From NCBI GenBank assembly GCA_003514305.1, contig DORE01000054.1, forward strand, positions 1 to 7,584: a stretch of DNA of 7,584 nt, read 5' to 3'. Under the pieces are notes generated by a model. It saw nothing but the letters and a program-made list of their open reading frames with translations. It had not been told where the DNA came from and made no database searches. Source of the DNA: Gammaproteobacteria bacterium (lineage in GTDB: Bacteria > Pseudomonadota > Gammaproteobacteria > Pseudomonadales > Pseudohongiellaceae). Of the stretch, positions 1-5,868 are shown piece after piece; the stretch's first letter is position 1; each line of letters starts with the position of its first letter. A program made the position numbers and the translations under genes.

Positions 1-1543
1 AGAAGAGGGCGAAGCGAAAAGCAACACTGCACCACTGTCTCTTATTGTCTCCGGTTTTGCTCCTGTTGCTGATATCCGCCGGTCAATAACTCCTGAATTA
101 GTCAGGACCGACCAGGACTCTGTATTGGTTCTAATCAGTTTGAGTGCTTATAGCGCCAGACTAGGAGGTTCTGCTCTGGCCCAAGTGTTTGGCAGATCTC
201 TGGGGCCTGTTCCAGACCTTGACAGTGCCCATGCGCTCAAACGGCTTTTTGAGCTTGTTAAACAATCTAAGGCGGAAGGGCTGCTCACTGCCTATCACGA
301 TAGGTCTGACGGTGGTTTGTTCGTCTGTGTTGCTGAAATGTGTTTTGCGGGACGCTGCGGAGTCGATATAGACCTCGGGCAGTTTGCAGGCGCAGCGAAG
401 CCGATTGAGATTTTGTTCAACGAAGAGTTGGGCGCTGCCGTTCAGCTCGCTGAGTGCGATTTGCCGCGCCTGAAAGAACTGGCACAGTTACATGGCCTTT
501 CAGATTGCATCACCATGATCGGAAAATTGAACGACCGGGACGAGCTCGCAATCCGGCTAGCAGGTCGGACGCTATTCTCTGAAGGTCGAGCGATGCTCCA
601 AAGGTACTGGTCAGAGACCAGCTATCACATGCAGGCACTGAGGGACAATTCAGACTGTGCACGGGAGGAATTTGATAGACTGCTTAATTTTCCTGATCCG
701 GGGTTGCATGCGGAACTCACTTTTGATCCAGAAGACGACATCAGTGCATCTTTTATCAACTTTGATGTGAAACCAAAGGTTGCCGTGCTGCGTGAGCAAG
801 GAGTGAATGGCCACATTGAAATGGCGGCGGCCTTTGTAAAGGCCGGATTTGAAGCGATTGATGTGCATATGACCGATCTGATTCATTCGCGTGCGTCCCT
901 GGAGCAGTTTAACGTTTTGGTGGCTTGCGGCGGATTCTCATATGGCGATGTTCTTGGCGCTGGCGGAGGCTGGGCCAAATCTATCTTGTTTAATGAGAGT
1001 TTGAGTCGGCAATTCCAGGCCTTTTTTGAACGGAAGAGCACACTTAGCCTTGGAGTCTGCAATGGCTGTCAGATGATTTCTCTGCTGCGCTCGCTCATAC
1101 CCGGCGCTGAGCACTGGCCACGATTTATGCGAAACCGATCGGAACAATTCGAAGGTCGATTGGTCATGGCCGCCATTACAGAGAGTCCGTCGGTTTTGCT
1201 TCATGATATGCAAGGGTCTCGATTTCCCATTCCAGTTGCCCATGGCGAGGGACTGGCGCACTTTGATAATGCGGAGCAATACGAGTCACTGATTTCGTCG
1301 GGAGGTGTTGCCATGCGCTTCGTTGATGGTTTCGGTGAGCCGACTGAGCATTATCCCGCGAACCCGAATGGTTCCCCCGGGGGAATAACGGGCATGACTT
1401 CGGTGGATGGTCGGGCTTTAATCATGATGCCTCATCCAGAGCGGGTGTTTCGTACGGTGCAAAACTCCTGGCACCCTTCACAGTGGGGCGAAGATGCACC
1501 GGCGATGCGGATATTCAGAAATGCCAGAGCCTGGCTTGGTTAA
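1..1543 (+). CDS. purL: Phosphoribosylformylglycinamidine synthase PurL, C-terminal part (5' end outside window)
   Basis: This enzyme makes FGAM from FGAR, glutamine and ATP in the fourth step of cytoplasmic purine synthesis. The frame is open from base 2 to a TAA at 1541-1543, giving 513 visible codons. Full-length proteobacterial PurL has about 1,290 residues, so only the C-terminal two-fifths is here. The first half of the fragment is the second AIRS-like (ATP-grasp-unrelated) synthase domain, with HDRSDGG at fragment residues 99-105 and FNEELGA soon after. The class I glutaminase domain starts near fragment residue 257 (KPKVAVLREQGVN). Its catalytic triad is visible: the nucleophile Cys in GVCNGCQM (fragment residue 353, codon 1058-1060), and His478 and Glu480 in PHPERVF. 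The C-terminus ends in RIFRNARAWLG, as in the E. coli enzyme. The TTG at 125 is only an internal codon, because PurL homology continues upstream of it. Confidence 0.98.
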   Translation, partial: EEGEAKSNTAPLSLIVSGFAPVADIRRSITPELVRTDQDSVLVLISLSAYSARLGGSALAQVFGRSLGPVPDLDSAHALKRLFELVKQSKAEGLLTAYHDRSDGGLFVCVAEMCFAGRCGVDIDLGQFAGAAKPIEILFNEELGAAVQLAECDLPRLKELAQLHGLSDCITMIGKLNDRDELAIRLAGRTLFSEGRAMLQRYWSETSYHMQALRDNSDCAREEFDRLLNFPDPGLHAELTFDPEDDISASFINFDVKPKVAVLREQGVNGHIEMAAAFVKAGFEAIDVHMTDLIHSRASLEQFNVLVACGGFSYGDVLGAGGGWAKSILFNESLSRQFQAFFERKSTLSLGVCNGCQMISLLRSLIPGAEHWPRFMRNRSEQFEGRLVMAAITESPSVLLHDMQGSRFPIPVAHGEGLAHFDNAEQYESLISSGGVAMRFVDGFGEPTEHYPANPNGSPGGITGMTSVDGRALIMMPHPERVFRTVQNSWHPSQWGEDAPAMRIFRNARAWLG

Positions 1544-1545
1544 CC

Positions 1546-1866
1546 GTGTTACGGTCGCTGTGTAAAATTGAAGTCTATGTCCCTGAGTCGCATCTGGAGG
1601 CCGTGAAGAATGCCATGTTTGAGGTAGGTGCTGGCGGGGTTGGTAACTATGATTGTTGTTCTTGGCAAACCAAAGGTGTCGGGCAATTCAGGCCTTTGGA
1701 TGGCAGCAAACCTTTCGTTGGTTGTCAGGGGCACATAGAAACCGTGATTGAGTATAAACTTGAGGTGGTATGTGCGGAACAATCTCGTGAAGCCGTCGTC
1801 GCGGCGCTGAAACAAGCGCATCCTTATGAGGAAGTCGCTTATGCTGTGATCCAAATGGAAATCTGA
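1546..1866 (+). CDS. Stand-alone YqfO/NIF3-type PII-like domain protein
   Basis: This 106-residue protein matches the small single-domain proteins that resemble the PII/CutA-like insert of YqfO/NIF3. Visible marks are the early CKIEVYVPESHLEAV strand-helix, the GAGGVGNYDCCSW stretch at residues 28-40, QFRP at 47-50 and the AHPYEE motif at 91-96. Both the length and these motifs fit the family. The biochemical role is not established; metal or small-ligand binding with trimer-like packing is inferred from the fold. The open frame extends back to an ATG at 1483 inside purL, but homology begins only near residue 5 of the model chosen here. I therefore prefer the GTG at 1546, 2 nt after the purL stop. 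There is no clear Shine-Dalgarno sequence, so translation is probably coupled to purL. Pseudomonads carry a similar small gene near purL, as I recall. Confidence 0.85.
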   Translation: MLRSLCKIEVYVPESHLEAVKNAMFEVGAGGVGNYDCCSWQTKGVGQFRPLDGSKPFVGCQGHIETVIEYKLEVVCAEQSREAVVAALKQAHPYEEVAYAVIQMEI

Positions 1867-1917
1867 GCTAAATCGGTTTTAGTTGGTCCGTTGCTTGATG
1901 GGTGCCCCAAACTCGAG

Positions 1918-2514
1918 TCAGTCCCGCAAAAAATGTTTGCTCTGGCTAACCAGACGGATAGAAACGCTGCGATCTTTTTCATGCTGTACGTCAAACATAC
2001 GCACTGGAAAAACGCCGCTTGGGCGGTCTTCGAAAAAGCATTCAAGCGTGGTCTTAACGACCGGAAACGCAATTTCGCTCCAAGGGATTTGCGATTCAGA
2101 GAATAGACCGACCTCCAGAGACTCTAATCCTGCCTCAAATTTCGGACTCGCCAACTCTGCCCGAAAAAAAAGATAAACCTGATTTATCGACGGCAGGTTG
2201 AACAGCGTGTACAGACTTTCATCGTGAATCTTGACAACAGCGCCGGCCTCTTCCGCGGTTTCTCGTACCGCGCCTTCGAGACTGGTTTCTCCATTCTCCA
2301 TAAACCCTGCGGGTAAAGTCCACTTTCCGACGCGGGGCTGAATAGCGCGCTTGCACATAAGTATCCTATCTTCGTAGAAGGGTATGGTGCCGACAACGTT
2401 TTTAGGATTTTCATAAAATACGGCGTTACAGCGATTGCAACAGTAACGAACCCTATTGTCGCCTTCAGGGATGCGAAGGACGATTGGTGAGGCGCAATGG
2501 TGACAGTATTTCAT
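1918..2514 (-). CDS. Zinc-ribbon Nudix hydrolase
   Basis: This 198-residue cytoplasmic protein begins with a small zinc ribbon, CxxC at residues 4-7 and CxxC at 26-29. A Nudix domain follows. The Nudix box is complete and fits GX5EX7REUXEEXGU at residues 70-92: Gly70, Glu76, Arg84-Glu85 and Glu88-Glu89, the last being the metal-binding glutamates. Flanking text such as RIPEGDNR, GKWTLPAGFMENGET and FNLPSINQVYLFFRA is typical of the common proteobacterial subfamily often labelled ADP-ribose pyrophosphatase. The true substrate could be NADH, ADP-ribose or another nucleoside diphosphate derivative, and the sequence does not decide. The tail after about residue 172 is not part of the conserved domain. 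It is convergent with the PII-like gene (51 nt apart) and divergent from oxyR. No Shine-Dalgarno sequence is obvious before the ATG, but the CxxC right after it supports this start. Confidence 0.93.
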   Translation of the reverse strand: MKYCHHCASPIVLRIPEGDNRVRYCCNRCNAVFYENPKNVVGTIPFYEDRILMCKRAIQPRVGKWTLPAGFMENGETSLEGAVRETAEEAGAVVKIHDESLYTLFNLPSINQVYLFFRAELASPKFEAGLESLEVGLFSESQIPWSEIAFPVVKTTLECFFEDRPSGVFPVRMFDVQHEKDRSVSIRLVSQSKHFLRD

Positions 2515-3028
2515 AATAGATAGTTAGCTTAAGTCGGGAAGCAGACGCCCAGTTTACTGCCAATGATTAAAAAGGGGGAGTACTGAAGTGATCTTGTTTG
2601 AGCTGCGCGAGGCGTTTGCCGCAGACGCGTTGAATTCGACAATTTGAATTGAAGCGCCTCTCGGCTTTGAATGCCTCCGTTGTCTCGAGCCTGACTTCCA
2701 GAAACGCCAGTGGCTCCAAGCACTGCCGGCGATTAAATCGCTTATTCTTACTGGCATAAGACGGTTCAGCGGTTTTGAAAGACTTCCGTTGAAACTGAGT
2801 TAATCATTTGGCTTCGACCGCAGAGTACGCTGGCTCGGTTTTTCTGCAGAGTCCCGTATTGTTCGTATTGTTGTCTTTAAGCTCTTCAAGCGAGCTGACT
2901 TTGCCGCAGATTTAACGAAATGCTGGCTTAGTCACAGACTCTTAGAATGAGACGGATTCTTCATCGTTAATTTGAAGAGGGGCATGTTGAGGTGCGGGGA
3001 GGCTTCTTATCATATTCAAAAGATTTAA

Positions 3029-3063
3029 TTGATGTAATGATCGGTTTTTTCGATTAGTATTAT
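3029..3063 (+). promoter_or_regulatory. Possible oxyR promoter
   Basis: A TTGATG (3029-3034) could act as the -35 element, with TAGTAT (3055-3060) or TATTAT (3058-3063) as the -10. The spacing is too long (20 nt or more) for an ideal sigma70 promoter, which would suit an activator-dependent or poorly placed -35. Either -10 would start transcription within a few bases of the oxyR ATG at 3069. This is a weak call. Confidence 0.3.
3040..3054. promoter_or_regulatory. LysR-type box ATCG-N7-CGAT before oxyR
   Basis: The 15-bp sequence is a perfect 4-bp inverted repeat, ATCG (3040-3043) and CGAT (3051-3054), around seven bases (GTTTTTT). It contains the T-N11-A pattern of LysR-family sites and has the same geometry as the ATAG-N7-CTAT half of an OxyR operator, though the outer bases differ. 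It lies just upstream of the likely -10, 15 bp before the oxyR start, where an autoregulatory site would be expected. I do not see a clear second copy one 22-bp step away. Confidence 0.4.
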
Positions 3064-3068
3064 GCTTA

Positions 3069-3980
3069 ATGGTTCCATCAATCAAACAGCTCCGCTATAT
3101 CTGCGCTGTGGCTGAATACAGGCACTTTAGCAAGGCCGCCGTTGCCTGTCACGTCACGCAGTCGACACTGAGCGCTGCCATTCAGGAACTGGAAGTGCAG
3201 CTGGGGGTGGTTATCTTTGAGCGAAATAAAAAACGTGTCCTTATTACACCTCTGGGTGAAAAGCTCTTGCACCAGGCCCGCCTGATTCTTGGCAATGTTG
3301 AGGATTTTGTGGGGCTCGCCAAGGCCCATAACGAAGCGTTGACCGCAGAGATACGCCTGGGTGTGATTCCGACAATAGGTCCTTTCATGTTGCCCCACCT
3401 GCTCGCTGAATTGAGACAGCATTATCCCAAGCTAAAGCTTTATTTAAAGGAAGACCTTAGTGCGCATCTTCTGAAGCAGCTGCGGGAAGGGAAGCTTGAT
3501 TTGGCGATTATGGCATTTCCCTACCCGATGCCAGACATGGAGGTACTATATTTATTCAGGGATGACTTTGTGCTTTGTTTGCCGCCCGGCCATCAGCTTG
3601 AGAGTAGCAAAATGGTCAGACAGCGTCAGCTGCGGGGCGAAAGCCTGTTGTTGCTAGAGGAAGGTCACTGTCTACGTGATCATGCGCTTGAGGCTTGCAA
3701 ACTGCAGAGTGCGGCGACCGACGTGGTTTATCAGGGCACTAGTCTCCATACTTTGGTCCAGATGGTCGCGCATGGATTGGGCGTAACCCTACTTCCTGCC
3801 ATCTCCATAGCGGCGGATGTGTTAGGGGATACCCAGTTGCAGATCAGGGAATTTGGCAATGAAAACGTCTCCCGAAAGATCGGAATTTCCTGGCGAAAAT
3901 CAGACCCTCGTCGTGAAGAGTATCTGCTGCTTTCCGAGTTTATTAAAGCCAACGCGCCGGGCGCGATACCTATCAGCTAG
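3069..3980 (+). CDS. oxyR: LysR-family peroxide sensor and transcription regulator OxyR
   Basis: OxyR senses hydrogen peroxide through an intramolecular disulfide and then activates genes such as those for catalase, peroxiredoxin and iron control. This 303-residue protein has the usual length. A winged helix-turn-helix lies at about residues 4-63 (RHFSKAA, HVTQSTLSAAIQELE, LGVVIFER). The regulatory domain follows from about residue 93. The peroxidatic Cys201 sits in EEGHCLRDHALEAC and the resolving Cys210 closes the same stretch, at the spacing of E. coli Cys199/Cys208. His200, Arg203 and Thr102 (in IPTIGP) match residues that surround the peroxide in the family. GVTLLPA near residue 238 is also typical. 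The ATG at 3069 is the only start that keeps the whole DNA-binding domain. No Shine-Dalgarno sequence precedes it. No catalase or peroxiredoxin gene is adjacent. Confidence 0.93.
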   Translation: MVPSIKQLRYICAVAEYRHFSKAAVACHVTQSTLSAAIQELEVQLGVVIFERNKKRVLITPLGEKLLHQARLILGNVEDFVGLAKAHNEALTAEIRLGVIPTIGPFMLPHLLAELRQHYPKLKLYLKEDLSAHLLKQLREGKLDLAIMAFPYPMPDMEVLYLFRDDFVLCLPPGHQLESSKMVRQRQLRGESLLLLEEGHCLRDHALEACKLQSAATDVVYQGTSLHTLVQMVAHGLGVTLLPAISIAADVLGDTQLQIREFGNENVSRKIGISWRKSDPRREEYLLLSEFIKANAPGAIPIS

Positions 3981-4514
3981 CATTGCGGAGTCTATTCAGC
4001 GTGAGTTGGATAAGCAGTAAGTCTCTTTAGCGCAACCAGGCTGTCAGCTTGGTCTCTGATTCTCCGCCAGCCCATTCCAATGACGTTTCCGGTCGGCCAG
4101 GTATAGCCTGAATTCCTATGAAAGTGTCCGCCGTTTCTAATCTGCACATTGGTTATCAGTGAAATCTCGAAAGACTCGATGGCCTGTTCTGCGAGATTTA
4201 TTAAAAAGATGTGCTGCTGGTTTCATGTGATGTCACCGACGATTTGCTCTTTATTGGTTCAACATTACACTCGCTGAGGAAGTTTGAGTTCGTCGTACCT
4301 TGTCGGTTCGACGACGTGAGAGCTGAAGTTTAGACTGGGGGAAGAATCAGTAACGTTCCGCTCCTGAGTTGGTATGACTTCAGTCTCGGGCAATCATACG
4401 CTTGATTGGTTCGGGTCTTTAAGGATTTCAAGGCATGTCGATGGCCATCAGGGCTTGATTCGGAAGCGAAGATCTGCGATTTTTTTGCTGCAAAACAAGC
4501 GGCGCTTGGTTGCT
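3981..4514. other. Gene-free stretch downstream of oxyR
   Basis: I recognise no gene in these bases. There is no clear terminator after oxyR. Two open frames are worth recording. One is a minus-strand frame running 4222 to 3992 (76 codons and a stop) that has no ATG start. The other is a plus-strand ATG frame from 4374 to a TAA at 4551-4553 (59 codons), which is arginine/lysine-rich in the middle and hydrophobic at the end, with only a weak GAG ahead of it. Neither resembles a known family to me. An 8-bp inverted repeat lies at 4162-4199. Confidence 0.5.
4162..4199. repeat. Perfect 8-bp inverted repeat in the gene-free region
   Basis: AAATCTCG at 4162-4169 and CGAGATTT at 4192-4199 are exact reverse complements, separated by 22 bases. 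Neither strand has a T-run after the second arm, so it does not look like an intrinsic terminator. It could be a protein-binding site or chance. Confidence 0.3.
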
Positions 4515-4542
4515 TTGACAAGCGCGCTAATGGGTTTATACG
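4515..4542 (+). promoter_or_regulatory. Sigma70-like promoter upstream of the phosphopantetheinyl transferase
   Basis: The -35 element TTGACA (4515-4520) is a perfect consensus match. After 16 nt comes TATACG (4537-4542), matching four of six -10 positions including TATA. Transcription would start near 4549, about 15 nt before the ATG of the small candidate gene at 4564 and about 277 nt before the transferase GTG. No better promoter is visible nearer to the transferase. Confidence 0.45.
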
Positions 4543-4563
4543 TTCTTACCTAAATTGGATGTG

Positions 4564-4839
4564 ATGTCGACAGCGATCCCCGAGCATCGAAGAAAGATCT
4601 ATTCGGTCCTCGGCAGTTCTCGTCTTGATATCAAGATAAGGAAACTGCAACCGGGTATCCTTGTCTTCGGCTGCATCCAAGTCAATGGGTCGATCGAACT
4701 TGATCGCATCCGCTATTTGAACAACGCCTGCGCTTCTCCAAGAGAGCCTCAGACTGAAGGCAAAGATCTGGTTTGTATACTCGAATCTGCGGCTGTGCAA
4801 TGTCTCAGTAAAGGAGGCGGTAGTTGTGCAAATATCTGA
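4564..4839 (+). CDS. Possible small hypothetical protein overlapping the transferase start
   Basis: I do not recognise this 91-residue reading frame, and it may not be a gene. What favours it is position. It begins just after a promoter-like pair at 4515-4542, runs in the same direction as the transferase gene and ends at a TGA (4837-4839) that overlaps the transferase start by 14 bases, a common sign of translational coupling. Its last codons (KGGGSCANI) carry the strong Shine-Dalgarno sequence of the next gene. The protein has five cysteines and no signal peptide or clear membrane segment. Starts at TTG 4555 or GTG 4561 are equally possible, and no good ribosome binding site separates them. 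Against it, the opposite strand is also open over 4546-4800, so openness here is weak evidence. Confidence 0.3.
   Translation: MSTAIPEHRRKIYSVLGSSRLDIKIRKLQPGILVFGCIQVNGSIELDRIRYLNNACASPREPQTEGKDLVCILESAAVQCLSKGGGSCANI
4811..4817 (+). promoter_or_regulatory. Strong ribosome binding site fixing the transferase start
   Basis: AAGGAGG lies 8 nt before a GTG at 4826-4828. This is the best Shine-Dalgarno match in the window and is the reason for choosing this GTG over later in-frame codons of the transferase gene. Confidence 0.85.
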
Positions 4840-5596
4840 GGAAGAGGTTCATATCTGGCAAGTGAGCCTTTGCGATGTCGACCCAGAGGCGTTAACAAAG
4901 CAAGCTTTGTCTTGGATGCAAGCGAATGAAATTTTACGCTACGAAAGACTCGTTTCGCTGCGGCATCGTCTTGAGTTCGTGCTCGGTAAGTGGCTTACCA
5001 GGATTTGCCTCAGTGAATATACAGGTCTCGGGATGGGCGATTTGCAGTTCACTTCTAATGCATATGGTAAGCCGCAGCCGCGCGAAGGGCTTGGCGCGCA
5101 AGCACCTTATTTCAATCTCTCGCACAGCCGGGGCCGTGCGGTGCTGGCCTTGAGCCTTTCGCCCCAACTTGGTGTTGATATAGAGTTCGCCGGCCGGGAG
5201 AGACGGTTTTCCAAGATAGCACATCGCTATTTCGCAGATTCGGAAGCTCAGGACCTGCTCGCTCTGTCGGGTTCGGCGCAGCAACAGCGCTTTTACGAGC
5301 TTTGGTCACTTAAAGAAGCCTATATCAAAGCCAGAGGCTTAGGACTGTCAATCCCGCTTAGAAGTTTTGCATACTCGCTCTTGCCCGGCAGACTATATCT
5401 GAATGAAATGGACAGAACATGCACGACCCACCGGCGCTGGCAAAATTGGCAGCTGCGCACAGAGAATCCGTTTGCTCTGGCACTAGCATTGCAGCTGCAA
5501 GCAGGGGAATCGAGTAAAGAACTCAGAGCCTTCAGGTATCAAGATATGTCAGAGTATTCTGAGGAGACAGTTGCAATATTGCGGGCTTCTGTTTGA
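4826..5596 (+). CDS. Sfp-type 4'-phosphopantetheinyl transferase
   Basis: Enzymes of this superfamily move the 4'-phosphopantetheine arm of coenzyme A onto a serine of acyl, peptidyl or aryl carrier proteins. This 256-residue protein shows all the family landmarks: YGKPQ at residues 80-84, PYFNLSHS at 94-101, the metal-binding LGVDIE at 115-120 (Asp118, Glu120) and WSLKEAYIK at 160-168, with Trp160, Lys163, Glu164 and Lys168. The length and the separate N-terminal half fit the Sfp group rather than the short AcpS group. The start is a GTG behind a strong ribosome binding site. The last 30 or so residues, after the QLQAGESS stretch, lie outside the conserved core. Its 3' end overlaps a possible minus-strand gene. 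No carrier protein, NRPS or PKS gene is in view, so the substrate is unknown; it may serve fatty acid synthesis or a distant cluster. Confidence 0.93.
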   Translation: MQISEEEVHIWQVSLCDVDPEALTKQALSWMQANEILRYERLVSLRHRLEFVLGKWLTRICLSEYTGLGMGDLQFTSNAYGKPQPREGLGAQAPYFNLSHSRGRAVLALSLSPQLGVDIEFAGRERRFSKIAHRYFADSEAQDLLALSGSAQQQRFYELWSLKEAYIKARGLGLSIPLRSFAYSLLPGRLYLNEMDRTCTTHRRWQNWQLRTENPFALALALQLQAGESSKELRAFRYQDMSEYSEETVAILRASV

Positions 5597-5790
5597 AAGT
5601 GAAAAGGGCGATTGATGTCGCGGACGCTTGTGTCGCTGTAGAGCAGATAACAGCTATCCTCCTGCGCCAATGTGTTTCCCTTGCTGTCTGCCGGATCAGT
5701 GGAAGATTCATCGACTTCTTCTTTGAGTATGTCACCCAGTGTCACGATGCTTTTGGGATAAGCTAATTTTTCAGTATAGAGCGCAGTCAT
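5539..5790 (-). CDS. Possible small acidic hypothetical protein
   Basis: I do not recognise this 83-residue frame. It starts at an ATG (5788-5790), 78 nt after the ypjD stop and on the same strand, and its last 58 bases overlap the end of the transferase gene tail to tail. The protein is acidic, with about 15 Asp/Glu against 7 Lys/Arg. It has no signal peptide or membrane segment, and a stretch resembling a regulated soluble protein (IVTLGDILKEEVDE, residues 15-28). It fills most of the otherwise empty 272 bp between the two neighbours, which favours a real gene. Against it, the bases before the ATG are a C-run then an A-run with no Shine-Dalgarno sequence, and a second minus-strand frame (5532-5735) is also open. 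It could be co-transcribed with ypjD. Confidence 0.35.
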   Translation of the reverse strand: MTALYTEKLAYPKSIVTLGDILKEEVDESSTDPADSKGNTLAQEDSCYLLYSDTSVRDINRPFHFQTEARNIATVSSEYSDIS

Positions 5791-5868
5791 GATTTTTGGG
5801 GGTTACTTCCGCGAAGATTAGTCCCACGATGGTAAAGACTATTACGGCAGCGCGGGGTGCAGGTTCGC

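Larger units (their letters stand above)
2515..3068. other. Divergent intergenic region between the Nudix gene and oxyR
   Basis: These 554 bp separate the 5' ends of two divergent genes and should hold both promoters. Short minus-strand frames exist (2529-2723 and 2554-2757), but they overlap each other in different frames, resemble no family I know and have no ribosome binding site. I do not call them genes. The only structures I see are a 5-bp hairpin (AGCTC at 2880-2884 with GAGCT at 2892-2896) and, near the right edge, a LysR-type box. I found no convincing promoter for the Nudix gene. Confidence 0.6.

Noticed and set aside
938..1279. 113-codon minus-strand ORF antisense to purL
   Set aside because: It lies wholly inside the conserved glutaminase domain of PurL and its translation matches no known family; it is a shadow frame. 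The same holds for the minus frames at 625-886.
1867..1917. Possible bidirectional terminator between the convergent PII-like and Nudix genes
   Set aside because: I could not find a stem longer than about four pairs, or a T-run on either strand.
2529..2757. Two overlapping minus-strand frames in the Nudix/oxyR gap
   Set aside because: They occupy different phases, lack ribosome binding sites and have low-complexity, serine/arginine-rich translations unlike any family I know.
4291..4316. CGTCGT...ACGACG inverted repeat containing a GTTCGA stretch, resembling a tRNA T-arm
   Set aside because: The loop is not closed by the required C after the T-loop, and no acceptor, D or anticodon arms can be found around it.
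4330..4521. 63-codon minus-strand frame with a TTG start
   Set aside because: No ribosome binding site, no recognisable motif, and it competes with equally good frames on the other strand.
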